Shown here: positions 15,251 to 23,261 of the stretch, in pieces
Layout of the letters: every line of letters starts with the position of its first letter
Position numbering within the stretch: position 1 is the first letter of the stretch
NCBI GenBank assembly: GCA_963778385.1
Contig: CAVZUA010000026.1
Span: 62,001-126,000 of the forward strand
DNA length: 64,000 nt
Source of the DNA: DATARH01 sp963778385
GTDB taxonomy: Bacteria; Pseudomonadota; Alphaproteobacteria; ATCC43930; CGMCC-115725
Direction: 5' to 3'
The notes under the pieces: model-generated
Told to the model about the DNA's origin: nothing
The model's input: only the letters and a program-made list of their open reading frames with translations
Databases searched by the model: none
Program-made: the position numbers and the translations under genes

Positions 15251-15976
15251 ATGAGCGCATCGATCCGGGTTGGGCGCGTTCTGGCGGTGCTGCTCGCCGG
15301 TTCGATTGCTGGCGCCATGCCCGTGTCGGCCGCTTCGGTCGCCCTGGTGCTCGCCGTCGACGTCTCCGAAAGCGTCTCCACCGAGCGCTATGTGTTGCAG
15401 CATGACGGCATCGCCAACGCCTTCGAGACGCCGCAGCTGATCAACAGCATCGCCACGACGCCGGGCGGCATCGAAGCCCTCGTGCTCGAATGGTCCGACC
15501 CGTACAAAATCGCGGTCACGGTCGATTGGACCAAGATTGTCGACGCGGCGAGCGCCCGCGCGTTTGCCGCCGCGGTCCGCAAGAGCGAACGCAGTTCGCA
15601 TGGGCTCACCGCGCTCGGTGCGGCGCTGCAGGCCGCCGGCGCGGCGTTCGACCGCCTGCCGGAACCCGCTGCGCATAAGGTGGTCGACGTATCGGGTGAT
15701 GGGATCGCAAATTTTGGCCCGGCGCCGTCCGAGGTCCGCGACCAGCTCGTGGCGCATGGGATCACCATCAACGGCCTGGCGATCCTGACCGAGGAACCAT
15801 GGCTCGCCGAGTACTACCGGCAGAATGTGATCGGCGGGACGGCCGGGTTCTGCCTCGTGGCCGAGAACATGGAAAGTTTCGCCGAGGCGATGCTCAAGAA
15901 ACTGGTGCAGGAGGTGTCGGGAGGCTCGTTCCCGAATGTCGCACTGCGAGCCTCCACCCCGGCCCTCACCCGCTAG
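15251..15976 (+). CDS. DUF1194 exported von Willebrand-A-like protein
   Basis: About 241 residues. A signal peptide ends around PVSAAS, and a vWA-like domain starts VALVLAVDVSESVSTERYVLQ. DVSES matches the metal-ion adhesion motif DxSxS. Further typical parts are GGIEALVLEWSD, SSHGLTALGAALQAA, HKVVDVSGDGIANFGP and ITINGLAILTEEPWLAEYY. DUF1194 proteins are widespread in alphaproteobacteria with unknown function and are probably periplasmic. The ATG at 15251, directly after the terminator, is preferred over an in-frame ATG at 15215 that lies inside the terminator stem. Confidence 0.85.
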   Translation: MSASIRVGRVLAVLLAGSIAGAMPVSAASVALVLAVDVSESVSTERYVLQHDGIANAFETPQLINSIATTPGGIEALVLEWSDPYKIAVTVDWTKIVDAASARAFAAAVRKSERSSHGLTALGAALQAAGAAFDRLPEPAAHKVVDVSGDGIANFGPAPSEVRDQLVAHGITINGLAILTEEPWLAEYYRQNVIGGTAGFCLVAENMESFAEAMLKKLVQEVSGGSFPNVALRASTPALTR

Positions 15977-16002
15977 CGGGAGCGGTCCGCTCGTACGTCA
16001 TC

Positions 16003-16026
16003 CCCTCCCCCGCTGGCGGGGGAGGG
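16003..16026. repeat. Palindromic GC-rich intergenic repeat (CCCTCCCCCGC family)
   Basis: Same 11-bp arms as the copy at 229-252, with a 2-base loop. A weaker relative (CACCCGCTAGCGGGAG) overlaps the DUF1194 stop at ~15967-15982. It lies between convergent genes, where it may help end transcription. Confidence 0.7.
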
Positions 16027-16053
16027 TTCGGGCGGGGGTGTGCGGCGTGCTCC

Positions 16054-17223
16054 CTAGATGCAGTACGTCCGCATCGGGGGGAAGCCGTTGAACCCGACCG
16101 AGGCGTAGCTCGACGTGTACGCGCCGGTCGACAGGATCTCGACCTTATCGCCGACTTCGAGCTCAAGCGGCATCCGGTACTCGGTCTTCTCGTAGAGGAT
16201 GTCGGCGCTGTCGCAGGTCGGGCCCGCGATCACCACCGGCCCAGACGGCCCGCCGCGACCCGGCGTCTCGATCCGATATTTGATGCTCTCATCCATGGTC
16301 TCGGCGAGGCCGTTGAACTTGCCGGCATCGAGATAGACCCAGCGTTTGCCGCTCTCGTCGCCCTTGTCCGAGATCAGCACGACCTCGCTCTGGATGACGC
16401 CGGCATTGCCGACCAGCGAGCGACCCGGCTCGACGATGACCTCGGGGATGTTGTTGCCAAAATGCTTGGTCAGCGCTGCGGTCACCGCGCCGGCATAGGC
16501 CTCGACCGGCGACACCTCGGCGCGGTAGCGCGCCGGGAACCCGCCGCCGATATTGACCATGCGCAGGTTGATGTCGGCTTCTGCGAGCAGCGAGAACATC
16601 TGCGCGGCCGAGGCGACCGCGCCGTCCCACTGGTTGAGATCGGTCTGTTGCGAACCGACATGGAACGACACGCCATAAGGGTCGAGGCCGAGATCGCGTG
16701 CCTTGCACAGCAGCTTCACCGCCAGCTCGGGGGTGCAACCGAACTTGCGCGACAGCGGCCAGTCGGCGCCTTCGCACGATACCAGGATACGGCAGAACAC
16801 CCGCGCGCCGGGCGCCGATCGCGCCAGCTTGGCGAGCTCGGCCTCGCTGTCGAAGGCGAACAGGCGTACGCCCGCCGCATAGGCGGAGATGATGTCGCGC
16901 TCCTTCTTGATCGTGTTGCCGAACGACAGCCGCTCGGGCGTCGCGCCGTTGCCGAGGCACAAATCGATCTCGCCGGCGCTCGCGACGTCGAAATACGACC
17001 CCTTCTTGACCAGCATCGACACGATCGCGGCAGCCGGGTTCGCCTTCACCGCGTAGTAGACGGTGGCGATCGGCAGATAGCGGCACAGCATGTCATAGGC
17101 CTTGCCGATGACGTCGAGGTCGACGACCAGGCACGGCGTGGCGGGGGTGTTATCGGCAAGGAAACGGGCGATCTTCTTGTTCATCTCATCGGGTACCTTC
17201 ACGAGCGTAGCTAGCACGGTCAT
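16054..17223 (-). CDS. Group IV PLP-dependent ornithine/lysine decarboxylase family
   Basis: A 389-residue fold-III decarboxylase, probably making putrescine (or cadaverine) in the cytoplasm. The PLP lysine is in VYYAVKANP. Also present are FGNTIKKERDI, VSFHVGSQ, the phosphate-binding NIGGGFPARY and VEPGRSLVG. The substrate/active-site CDSAD and the closing AYTSSYASVGFNGFPP complete the pattern. Length and motifs match the short eukaryote-like ornithine decarboxylases common in alphaproteobacteria; ODC and LDC cannot be separated by eye. Starts are possible at 17223 (MTVLATLV) and 42 bases later (MNKKIARF). The long, highly structured leader upstream suggests polyamine- or ornithine-responsive control. 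Confidence 0.9.
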   Translation of the reverse strand: MTVLATLVKVPDEMNKKIARFLADNTPATPCLVVDLDVIGKAYDMLCRYLPIATVYYAVKANPAAAIVSMLVKKGSYFDVASAGEIDLCLGNGATPERLSFGNTIKKERDIISAYAAGVRLFAFDSEAELAKLARSAPGARVFCRILVSCEGADWPLSRKFGCTPELAVKLLCKARDLGLDPYGVSFHVGSQQTDLNQWDGAVASAAQMFSLLAEADINLRMVNIGGGFPARYRAEVSPVEAYAGAVTAALTKHFGNNIPEVIVEPGRSLVGNAGVIQSEVVLISDKGDESGKRWVYLDAGKFNGLAETMDESIKYRIETPGRGGPSGPVVIAGPTCDSADILYEKTEYRMPLELEVGDKVEILSTGAYTSSYASVGFNGFPPMRTYCI

Positions 17224-17619
17224 TCGATGTTGCGCCGCCCGCCGCGAACGGCGGATGCTTCGACGCGAAGCGAATGAAAGGAAACTGCGGGCGTTACGGA
17301 TGAAATCCGTATCGCCGAAGATTTCTGGCTAGCTTAGACTGCTCGGATCGGTGACCCGGCTGCCCCGTCCCCGCAAGCGGGTGCCGCGCAGAACGGCGTC
17401 GGGGCAGGGCTCTATCGCCCACACAGGGATTGCAACCATATCGACCTCCCTCTCGGGACCGGTGTCGCCACCGACTTCCAAAAAGGACGCGTTACGTCGT
17501 TGCATAACCACCAAGGGCCATAGGCACGTGCGAGTGCGTCAACGGGCGGATAGATACGCCCAAAATTCTGGATTGCAAGTAAAAATCCTGGCGAATTTTC
17601 GTCGCGGCCGGAGATGGAC
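17224..17619 (-). promoter_or_regulatory. Structured leader of the decarboxylase gene, candidate alphaproteobacterial speF leader RNA
   Basis: This 396-base gap has several hairpins in series just ahead of the decarboxylase start. They are CGCCG-CGAA-CGGCG at 17240-17253, GCTTCG-ACG-CGAAGC at 17257-17271 and TACGGAT-GAA-ATCCGTA at 17295-17311. A long-range element follows with outer arms CTGCCCCG (17360-17367) and CGGGGCAG (17400-17407) and an inner stem CCCGC-AA-GCGGG. A conserved leader RNA (Rfam speF) is known upstream of alphaproteobacterial ornithine decarboxylases, and position and gene fit. Also present is a 61-codon minus-strand frame at 17329-17514 (MVVMQRRNASFLEVGG), which may or may not be translated. 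Confidence 0.45.
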
Positions 17620-17922
17620 TCACGGTGCTTCGCGAAGCGGAAAAGTTCCCACCAGGCGGCCCGTCGACAAATCGATGACGACCAGTTCGGCGGAGCGGTC
17701 GGCAAGCAGGATTTCGAGCACGATTCGATCGGACCCGACGCTCATCCGCTCGATGCTCGCGCCCTGCGGCAGGGTGATCGGCGGCGCTGTCACGGCTGTG
17801 CTCGGCACCGCTGAAGAATGGCTGGCGAACCGCGCAGTGACCGCGCCGACTAGCACGACGATGCCCGCCACCAGCATCACCCCCATTACTGCGACGAGAA
17901 TTTTCAGGGCACGAAGATTCAT
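17620..17922 (-). CDS. DUF6476 family small membrane protein
   Basis: A 100-residue protein with one N-terminal membrane helix (LKILVAVMGVMLVAGIVVLV). A Ser/Thr/Pro linker and a short beta-rich C-terminal domain follow (SVGSDRIVLEILLADRSAEL, then DLSTGRLVGTFPL). Small proteins of this kind next to rluD and rpoH are typical of alphaproteobacteria and are grouped as DUF6476. Function is unknown. It is divergent from rluD across a palindromic repeat. Confidence 0.7.
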   Translation of the reverse strand: MNLRALKILVAVMGVMLVAGIVVLVGAVTARFASHSSAVPSTAVTAPPITLPQGASIERMSVGSDRIVLEILLADRSAELVVIDLSTGRLVGTFPLREAP

Positions 17923-17938
17923 CTCGGATCGACCATCG

Positions 17939-18053
17939 TGCGTCCTTCGAGGCAGCCGCTTTGCGGCGTCCCCGGGATGACGGAGTTATTCAATGCCATC
18001 CAAAAACACCCGTCATCCTCAGGAGCGCGACGCAGGAGCGCGTCTCGAAGGAC
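17939..18053. repeat. Interspersed palindromic repeat (GCGTCCTTCGAG type)
   Basis: The ends GCGTCCTTCGAG and CTCGAAGGACGC are inverted, and internal parts GGGATGACGG and CCGTCATCCTCAGG are also inverted. This is the common alphaproteobacterial element family of the form ...TCCTTCGAGACG...CTCAGGATGACG. It fills the divergent gap upstream of rluD, so promoters must lie within or beside it. Confidence 0.65.
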
Positions 18054-18070
18054 GCGATGGCGTAACCGCA

Positions 18071-19015
18071 ATGACGGTCATGGTCGACCCTGCTGCCGCC
18101 GGCGAGCGGCTGGATCGCGCTCTCCAACAGCGCCTGCCGGACTTGTCGCGCTCGCGGCTCAAGCAGCTGATCCTTTCGGGGCAAGTGGCGAATGACGGAA
18201 ACGTGATCCGCGATCCCGCGCGCAAGGTCAGGGGCGGACAAATTTTCGTCGTAATCCTCCCCGAACCTGACGATGCGACGCCGCAACCCCAGGCGATCCC
18301 GCTCGATATCCGTTTCGAGGATGCACATCTCATCGTCATCGACAAGCCCGCGGGGCTGGTTGTCCATCCCGCGCCCGGCAATCCCGATGGCACGCTGGTC
18401 AATGCGCTCATTGCGCATTGCGGCGAGAGCCTTGCTGGGATTGGCGGCGTGCGCCGGCCCGGGATCGTCCATCGGCTCGACAAGGACACCAGCGGCCTCA
18501 TGGTCGTCGCCAAGACCGAAGCGGCGCACCGCGCCCTGTCGGCCGACTTCGCCGCGCGCCGCATCGCCCGCGCCTACGCCGCAATCGTCTGGGGCGTGCC
18601 GTTGCCGGCCGCGGGCGAAATCGAAGGCAACATCGGGCGCAGCATGACCAACCGAAAGAAAATGGCGGTGGTCGGCGCATCGCGCGGCAAGCCGGCGGTG
18701 ACCCGTTACAAGGTCGAGCGCGTGTTTGCCGACAAGGCGGCGCTGATCGAGTGCCGCCTGCTGACGGGACGCACGCACCAGATCCGCGTTCATCTTGCCG
18801 AGCGCGGTCACCCGCTGATCGGTGATCCGGTCTATGGCGGCCGCGCCACGCGGCGGCTTGCAACCAAAGCCGGCATGGCGGCGTACTTCCCGCGCCAGGC
18901 GCTGCATGCGCGGCATCTCGGCTTCGTGCATCCGGCAAGCGGGGAACATCGCGCTTTCGACAGCGATCTACCAGGCGACATGAAATCGCTGTTAGCTAGT
19001 TTAGAGGGACTTTAA
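18071..19015 (+). CDS. rluD: 23S rRNA pseudouridine synthase RluD
   Basis: RluA/RluD-family enzyme that makes pseudouridines in helix 69 of 23S rRNA. An N-terminal S4 RNA-binding domain (GERLDRALQQRLPDLSRSRL...SGQV) is followed by the catalytic domain. The domain has LIVIDKPAGLVVHPAPGN, GIVHRLDKDTSGLMVVAKT (catalytic Asp in HRLDKDTSG), and the late motifs LLTGRTHQIRVHLAERGHPLIGD and RQALHARHLGF. Length 314 is normal. The ATG at 18071 is chosen because the longer open frame to 17993 reads through the repeat. It is followed after ~95 bases by rpoH in the same direction. Confidence 0.92.
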   Translation: MTVMVDPAAAGERLDRALQQRLPDLSRSRLKQLILSGQVANDGNVIRDPARKVRGGQIFVVILPEPDDATPQPQAIPLDIRFEDAHLIVIDKPAGLVVHPAPGNPDGTLVNALIAHCGESLAGIGGVRRPGIVHRLDKDTSGLMVVAKTEAAHRALSADFAARRIARAYAAIVWGVPLPAAGEIEGNIGRSMTNRKKMAVVGASRGKPAVTRYKVERVFADKAALIECRLLTGRTHQIRVHLAERGHPLIGDPVYGGRATRRLATKAGMAAYFPRQALHARHLGFVHPASGEHRAFDSDLPGDMKSLLASLEGL

Positions 19016-19111
19016 ACTGGATCAAAGCTGACTATTTTAGTAGGGTATCGGAACGCCACGCTCGAAATCCGTGTTTTTTCGAGTGCGGCCCATGAGGGGA
19101 AAATAGAGTCG

Positions 19112-19993
19112 ATGCCAAGCCTGTCCGTACCTTCGCTTTCCGGCGAAGGGAGCCTGACGCGGTATCTCCAGGAGATCCGCAAGTTCCCGATGCTCGAACC
19201 GGAAGAAGAATACATGCTCGCCAAGCGCTGGAAGGAGCGCGAGGATTCCGAGGCGGCGCATCGCCTCGTGACCAGCCATTTGCGTCTCGTCGCCAAGATC
19301 GCGATGGGCTATCGCGGCTATGGGCTGCCGCTCTCTGAGCTGATCTCGGAGGGCAATGTCGGCATGATGCAGGCCGTCAAGCGCTTTGACCCGGACCGCG
19401 GCTTCCGCCTCGCGACCTATGCGATGTGGTGGATCCGCGCGGCGATCCAGGAATACATCCTGCACTCGTGGTCGCTGGTGAAGATGGGCACCACGGCGGC
19501 GCAGAAGAAGTTGTTCTTCAACCTGCGCAAGCTCAAGGGCCAGCTGCAGGCGGTCGAGGACGGCGACCTGTCGCCGGAGAATTTGAAAAAGATCGCCACC
19601 GAGCTTGATGTGCCCGAGGCCGACGTCATCAGCATGAACCGTCGCCTCGCGAGCCCCGACCATTCCCTCAACGCGCCGTTGCGCAGCGACAGCGAAGGCG
19701 AATGGCAGGATTGGCTCGTCGACGAGACCGAAAGCCAGGAGACCAAGCTCGGCGATCGCCAGGAACTGGGGCTGCGCCGCGACCTCTTGGAAAAGGCGAT
19801 GACCCATCTCAACGAGCGCGAGCGCCACATCCTCGGCGAACGCCGCCTCAAGGAAAATCCGACGACGCTCGAAGATTTGTCGCAGCAATACGGCATCTCG
19901 CGCGAACGCGTGCGGCAGATCGAGGTTCGCGCCTTCGAGAAGCTGCAAAAGGCGATCAAGGCCGCCGCGATCGAACGCCGCCTGGTGGCGTAA
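19112..19993 (+). CDS. rpoH: RNA polymerase sigma factor RpoH (sigma-32)
   Basis: Heat-shock sigma factor of 293 residues. Region 2 is AAHRLVTSHLRLVAKIAMGYRG through FDPDRGFRLATYAMWWIRAAIQEYIL. The RpoH box QKKLFFNLRKLK separates this family from RpoD. Region 4 ends with the helix-turn-helix TLEDLSQQYGISRERVRQIEVRAFEKLQKAI. The upstream ~95 bases include a short inverted repeat (CTCGAAA / TTTCGAG, about 19062-19083) but no confident promoter. GAGGGGAAAATAGAGTCG precedes the ATG. A large palindromic repeat follows the stop and may serve as terminator. Confidence 0.95.
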   Translation: MPSLSVPSLSGEGSLTRYLQEIRKFPMLEPEEEYMLAKRWKEREDSEAAHRLVTSHLRLVAKIAMGYRGYGLPLSELISEGNVGMMQAVKRFDPDRGFRLATYAMWWIRAAIQEYILHSWSLVKMGTTAAQKKLFFNLRKLKGQLQAVEDGDLSPENLKKIATELDVPEADVISMNRRLASPDHSLNAPLRSDSEGEWQDWLVDETESQETKLGDRQELGLRRDLLEKAMTHLNERERHILGERRLKENPTTLEDLSQQYGISRERVRQIEVRAFEKLQKAIKAAAIERRLVA

Positions 19994-20009
19994 TCTTCTT
20001 TCCTCGACG

Positions 20010-20089
20010 CCCACCTCGGCGAAGGCCGGGGCCCATTTTTGAACCGCTCAAAAAGCGGAAAGATGGGCCCCGGCCTTCGCCGGGGTGGT
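20010..20089. repeat. Large palindromic repeat (GGCGAAGGCCGGGGCCC type)
   Basis: Arms of 27 bases (20010-20036 and 20063-20089) pair almost perfectly, with CGAAGGCCGGGGCCCAT against its exact complement. The 26-base loop itself contains CCGCTcaaaaAGCGG. The same core (GGCGAAGGCCGGG) recurs at 37946-38076. It lies between rpoH and the metal ATPase gene, and a transcript would fold into a very stable hairpin. Confidence 0.75.
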
Positions 20090-20158
20090 GGTGTATTTGA
20101 GCTTCGGACAACCTACCTAAGCCGAGCTCCTGCTCATCCATCCGAAGACCTTGCCGCC

Positions 20159-22465
20159 GTGACCGCGACCGCCGACCACGCTCCGCACCATCAGCACGCG
20201 GCCACAGGGGAGGCCGATCCCGTATGCGGGATGTCGGTCGATCCAGCGACGGCGCGGCATCGCGCGACGTATCGCGGTCGCGACTATTTCTTCTGCGGCG
20301 CGCGCTGCCAGGATCGCTTCCTCGCCGAACCTGCAAAATTTCTCGCGCCAAAGCCGGCGACGGCAGAACTCGCGGGGGCAGGGCAATGGACCTGCCCGAT
20401 GCATCCGGAGATCATGCAGGACCGGCCCGGCAGCTGCCCGATCTGCGGCATGGCGCTGGAGCCGATGCTGCCCGGCGCGGAAGACGTCACCGATCCCGAA
20501 TTGCGCGGGATGACCCGGCGTCTGTGTGTCGCCGGCGCCCTCAGCATCCCGCTGCTTATCATCGGCATGTTCGGCATCACGTTTCCTGGCGTCGCCTGGG
20601 TGCAGCTCGCGCTGGCGACGCCGGCGACGCTGTGGAGTGGCTGGCCGTTTTTTGTGCGCGGTTGGGAGTCGGTGAAAAACCGCCATCTCAATATGTTTAC
20701 GCTGATCGCGCTGGGCACCGGCATCGCCTATCTCGACAGTGTCGTTGCGGCGCTGTTTCCCGACATTTTCCCGACCGCGTTCCGCACGATGGACGGGGGC
20801 GTGCCGTTGTATTTCGAGGCCGCGGCGGTGATCGTGACGCTGGTCCTGGTTGGGCAGGTTCTGGAATTGCGGGCCCGCGCGCTGACCGGCGGCGCGATCC
20901 GCGCGTTGCTCGACCTCGCACCGCGCACCGCGCGGCTGGTCACACCGGCCGGCGGCGAGCGGGACATCCCGCTCGGCGGCATCACGGTCGGCGACCGGCT
21001 GCGCGTGCGTCCGGGCGAGACAGTGCCGGTCGACGGCGCCATCATCGACGGCGAGAGCACGTTCGACGAGTCGATGCTGACCGGCGAGCCGCTGCCGGTC
21101 GAGAAGGGCCTCGGGGACCGCGTGACCGGTGGCACGCGCAACACTACCGGCAGCGTCCTAATGCGTGCGGAGCAGGTCGGCGCCGACACGCTGCTCGCCC
21201 GTATCGTCGCGCTGGTCGCTTCCGCCCAACGTTCCCGCGCGCCGATCCAGCAGCTTGCCGACATCGTCGCCGGGCGTTTCGTGCCGGCGGTGATGGTCGT
21301 CGCAGCGCTGGCTTTCGCGGTGTGGGCCGTTTTCGGGCCGCCGCCGGCGCTCGGCTATGCGCTGGTCGCGGCGATCTCGGTTCTGCTGATCGCCTGCCCG
21401 TGTGCGCTTGGCCTGGCGACGCCGATGTCGGTCATGGTCGGGACCGGCCGCGCCGCGCGCGCTGGCGTGCTGATCCGCGACGCTGAGGCGATCCAGCGGC
21501 TGGAGACGGTCGACACGCTGGTCGTCGACAAGACCGGGACGCTGACCGAGGGCAAGCCGCGCCTCGTCGGCGTGGTCACGGTCGGCGACATCGCCGAGGA
21601 CACGCTGCTGCAACTCGCCGCGGCGGCGGAGCGCGGCAGCGAGCACCCGCTTGCCGCGGCGATCGTCAAAGGCGCCGAGGCGCGCGGATTGGCGGTGCTG
21701 CCGGCTGCGGCGTTCCGTGCCGAGCCGGGCAAGGGTGTCGTTGCGACCGTCGCGGCGCGGCGCATCGTGATCGGCAACGAGGCGCTGTTCGCGGCGCTCG
21801 GCATCGACCCGGCGCCGCTTGCCGACGAGGCTGTACGCCGCCGCCAGGACGGCGACGGCGTCATGCTGGTGGCGATCGGCGACCGCGCAGAGGGTCTGCT
21901 GGCGGTCGCCGACCCGATCAAGGAGAATGCCGCGTCCGCGCTCGCGGCGTTGCGCGACGAGGGGTTGCGGGTGGTGATGCTGACCGGCGACAGCGAGCGC
22001 ACCGCCTCAGCAGTCGCGCGCCGCCTCGGGATCACCGAAATCGTCGCCGGCGTGCTGCCCGACGGCAAGGCCGCCGCGATTAGCGAAATGCAACGGCAAG
22101 GGCGGGTTGTCGCGATGGCCGGCGATGGCATCAACGACGCGCCGGCTCTCGCGCAAGCCGAGATCGGCATCGCGATGGGCACCGGCGCCGATGTGGCGAT
22201 CGAAAGCGCCGCGATCACGCTGGTGAAGGGCGATCTGCACGGCATCATCCGCGCCCGGCGTCTCAGCCGCGCGACGATGCGCAACATCCGGCAGAACCTG
22301 TTCTTTGCGTTTGTCTTCAACGCGCTGGCCGTGCCGGTGGCGGCCGGGGTGCTGTATCCGTTTCTCGGCGTGCTGTTGAGCCCGATGATCGCCAGCGCGG
22401 CGATGAGCGCGAGCTCGCTGCTGGTGATCGGCAACGCGCTGCGGCTGCGGCGGGCGGAGTTGTAG
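20159..22465 (+). CDS. Copper-type P1B ATPase with YHS and heavy-metal-binding N-terminus
   Basis: Inner-membrane pump, most likely exporting Cu(I). The N-terminus has a His-rich stretch (DHAPHHQH), a YHS domain (ADPVCGMSVDP...YFFCGARCQDRFLAEPAKF) and a short heavy-metal-binding domain (WTCPMHPEIMQDRPGSCPICGM). There is no classical HMA domain with CxxC. The core has eight helices, the actuator motif SMLTGEPLPVEK and metal-binding CPC (residues 413-415, ACPCALG). Phosphorylated Asp457 is in DKTGT; SEHPLA and GDGINDAPALA follow. The end MSASSLLVIGNALRLRR is typical of Cu(I) pumps. The start is uncertain: GTG at 20159 avoids reading the upstream repeat, but starts inside the repeat are open. 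Confidence 0.88.
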   Translation: MTATADHAPHHQHAATGEADPVCGMSVDPATARHRATYRGRDYFFCGARCQDRFLAEPAKFLAPKPATAELAGAGQWTCPMHPEIMQDRPGSCPICGMALEPMLPGAEDVTDPELRGMTRRLCVAGALSIPLLIIGMFGITFPGVAWVQLALATPATLWSGWPFFVRGWESVKNRHLNMFTLIALGTGIAYLDSVVAALFPDIFPTAFRTMDGGVPLYFEAAAVIVTLVLVGQVLELRARALTGGAIRALLDLAPRTARLVTPAGGERDIPLGGITVGDRLRVRPGETVPVDGAIIDGESTFDESMLTGEPLPVEKGLGDRVTGGTRNTTGSVLMRAEQVGADTLLARIVALVASAQRSRAPIQQLADIVAGRFVPAVMVVAALAFAVWAVFGPPPALGYALVAAISVLLIACPCALGLATPMSVMVGTGRAARAGVLIRDAEAIQRLETVDTLVVDKTGTLTEGKPRLVGVVTVGDIAEDTLLQLAAAAERGSEHPLAAAIVKGAEARGLAVLPAAAFRAEPGKGVVATVAARRIVIGNEALFAALGIDPAPLADEAVRRRQDGDGVMLVAIGDRAEGLLAVADPIKENAASALAALRDEGLRVVMLTGDSERTASAVARRLGITEIVAGVLPDGKAAAISEMQRQGRVVAMAGDGINDAPALAQAEIGIAMGTGADVAIESAAITLVKGDLHGIIRARRLSRATMRNIRQNLFFAFVFNALAVPVAAGVLYPFLGVLLSPMIASAAMSASSLLVIGNALRLRRAEL

Positions 22466-22523
22466 GGGCGGCGTTCCGCCATCGCCACCGCGCCGACGCG
22501 GCCAATGGCGAGGCGTCTATCCC

Positions 22524-23261
22524 CTATGCGTGCACCTTCATCTCGCCGAGATAGGCCTCGCGGATCATCTCGTTCTGCCGCAGCTCGGCGGCGGGACCGC
22601 TGAGCACGACCTGACCGGTTTGCAGCACATAGGCGCGGTGGGCGATCTGCAGCGCCATGTTGGCGTTCTGCTCGACCATAAAGATCGTGGTGCCCTGCTT
22701 GTTGATGGTCTGGATGATGTCGAAGACCTGTTCGACAAACACCGGCGACAGCCCCATCGACGGTTCGTCCATGCACAGCAGCTTGGGGCGCGCCATCAGC
22801 GCGCGGCCGATCGCCACCATCTGCTGCTCGCCGCCCGACAGCGTGCCGGCGAGTTGCTTGAGCCGCTCCTCAACGCGTGGAAACAGGCTGAAGACGCGCT
22901 GCAAATCCTCCTCGAACTCAGAGCCTTTGGCGCGGGTGTAGGCGCCCATCTCCAGGTTCTCGTAAACCGTCATGCGCGGGAACAGGCGGCGGGCTTCCAG
23001 CACCGGGGCGATGCCGCGGCGCACCCGCTCGGCGATGCTGACCCCAGCCAGGGAGCGGCCCTCGAACAGCACATCGCCGCGCGCCGGCACGACGACCCCC
23101 ATGATCGCCTTCATCGTCGTCGATTTGCCCGAAGCGTTGCCGCCGAGCAGGGAGACGATTTCGCCGGCGTCGATACGGTAATCGACGCTCTTCAAGACGT
23201 GCAGGTCGCCGTAATAGGTGTCGACCGATTTGAAGGCGAGGAGCTCAGGCAACCGCCGCAC
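22524..23261 (-). CDS. livF: Branched-chain amino-acid ABC transporter ATPase LivF
   Basis: A 245-residue ATPase of the HAAT family. Walker A is GGNASGKST, Q-loop/signature regions are APVLEARRLFPRMTVYENL and LSGGEQQMVAIGRALMARP, and Walker B is LLCMDEPSMGLSP. The C-terminus (VLQTGQVVLSGPAAELRQNEMIREAYLG) is characteristic of LivF. The GTG start lies inside the end of the livM-livG fusion (17-base overlap), so the two are translationally coupled. It is the last gene of the operon and is convergent with the metal ATPase gene. Confidence 0.92.
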   Translation of the reverse strand: MRRLPELLAFKSVDTYYGDLHVLKSVDYRIDAGEIVSLLGGNASGKSTTMKAIMGVVVPARGDVLFEGRSLAGVSIAERVRRGIAPVLEARRLFPRMTVYENLEMGAYTRAKGSEFEEDLQRVFSLFPRVEERLKQLAGTLSGGEQQMVAIGRALMARPKLLCMDEPSMGLSPVFVEQVFDIIQTINKQGTTIFMVEQNANMALQIAHRAYVLQTGQVVLSGPAAELRQNEMIREAYLGEMKVHA

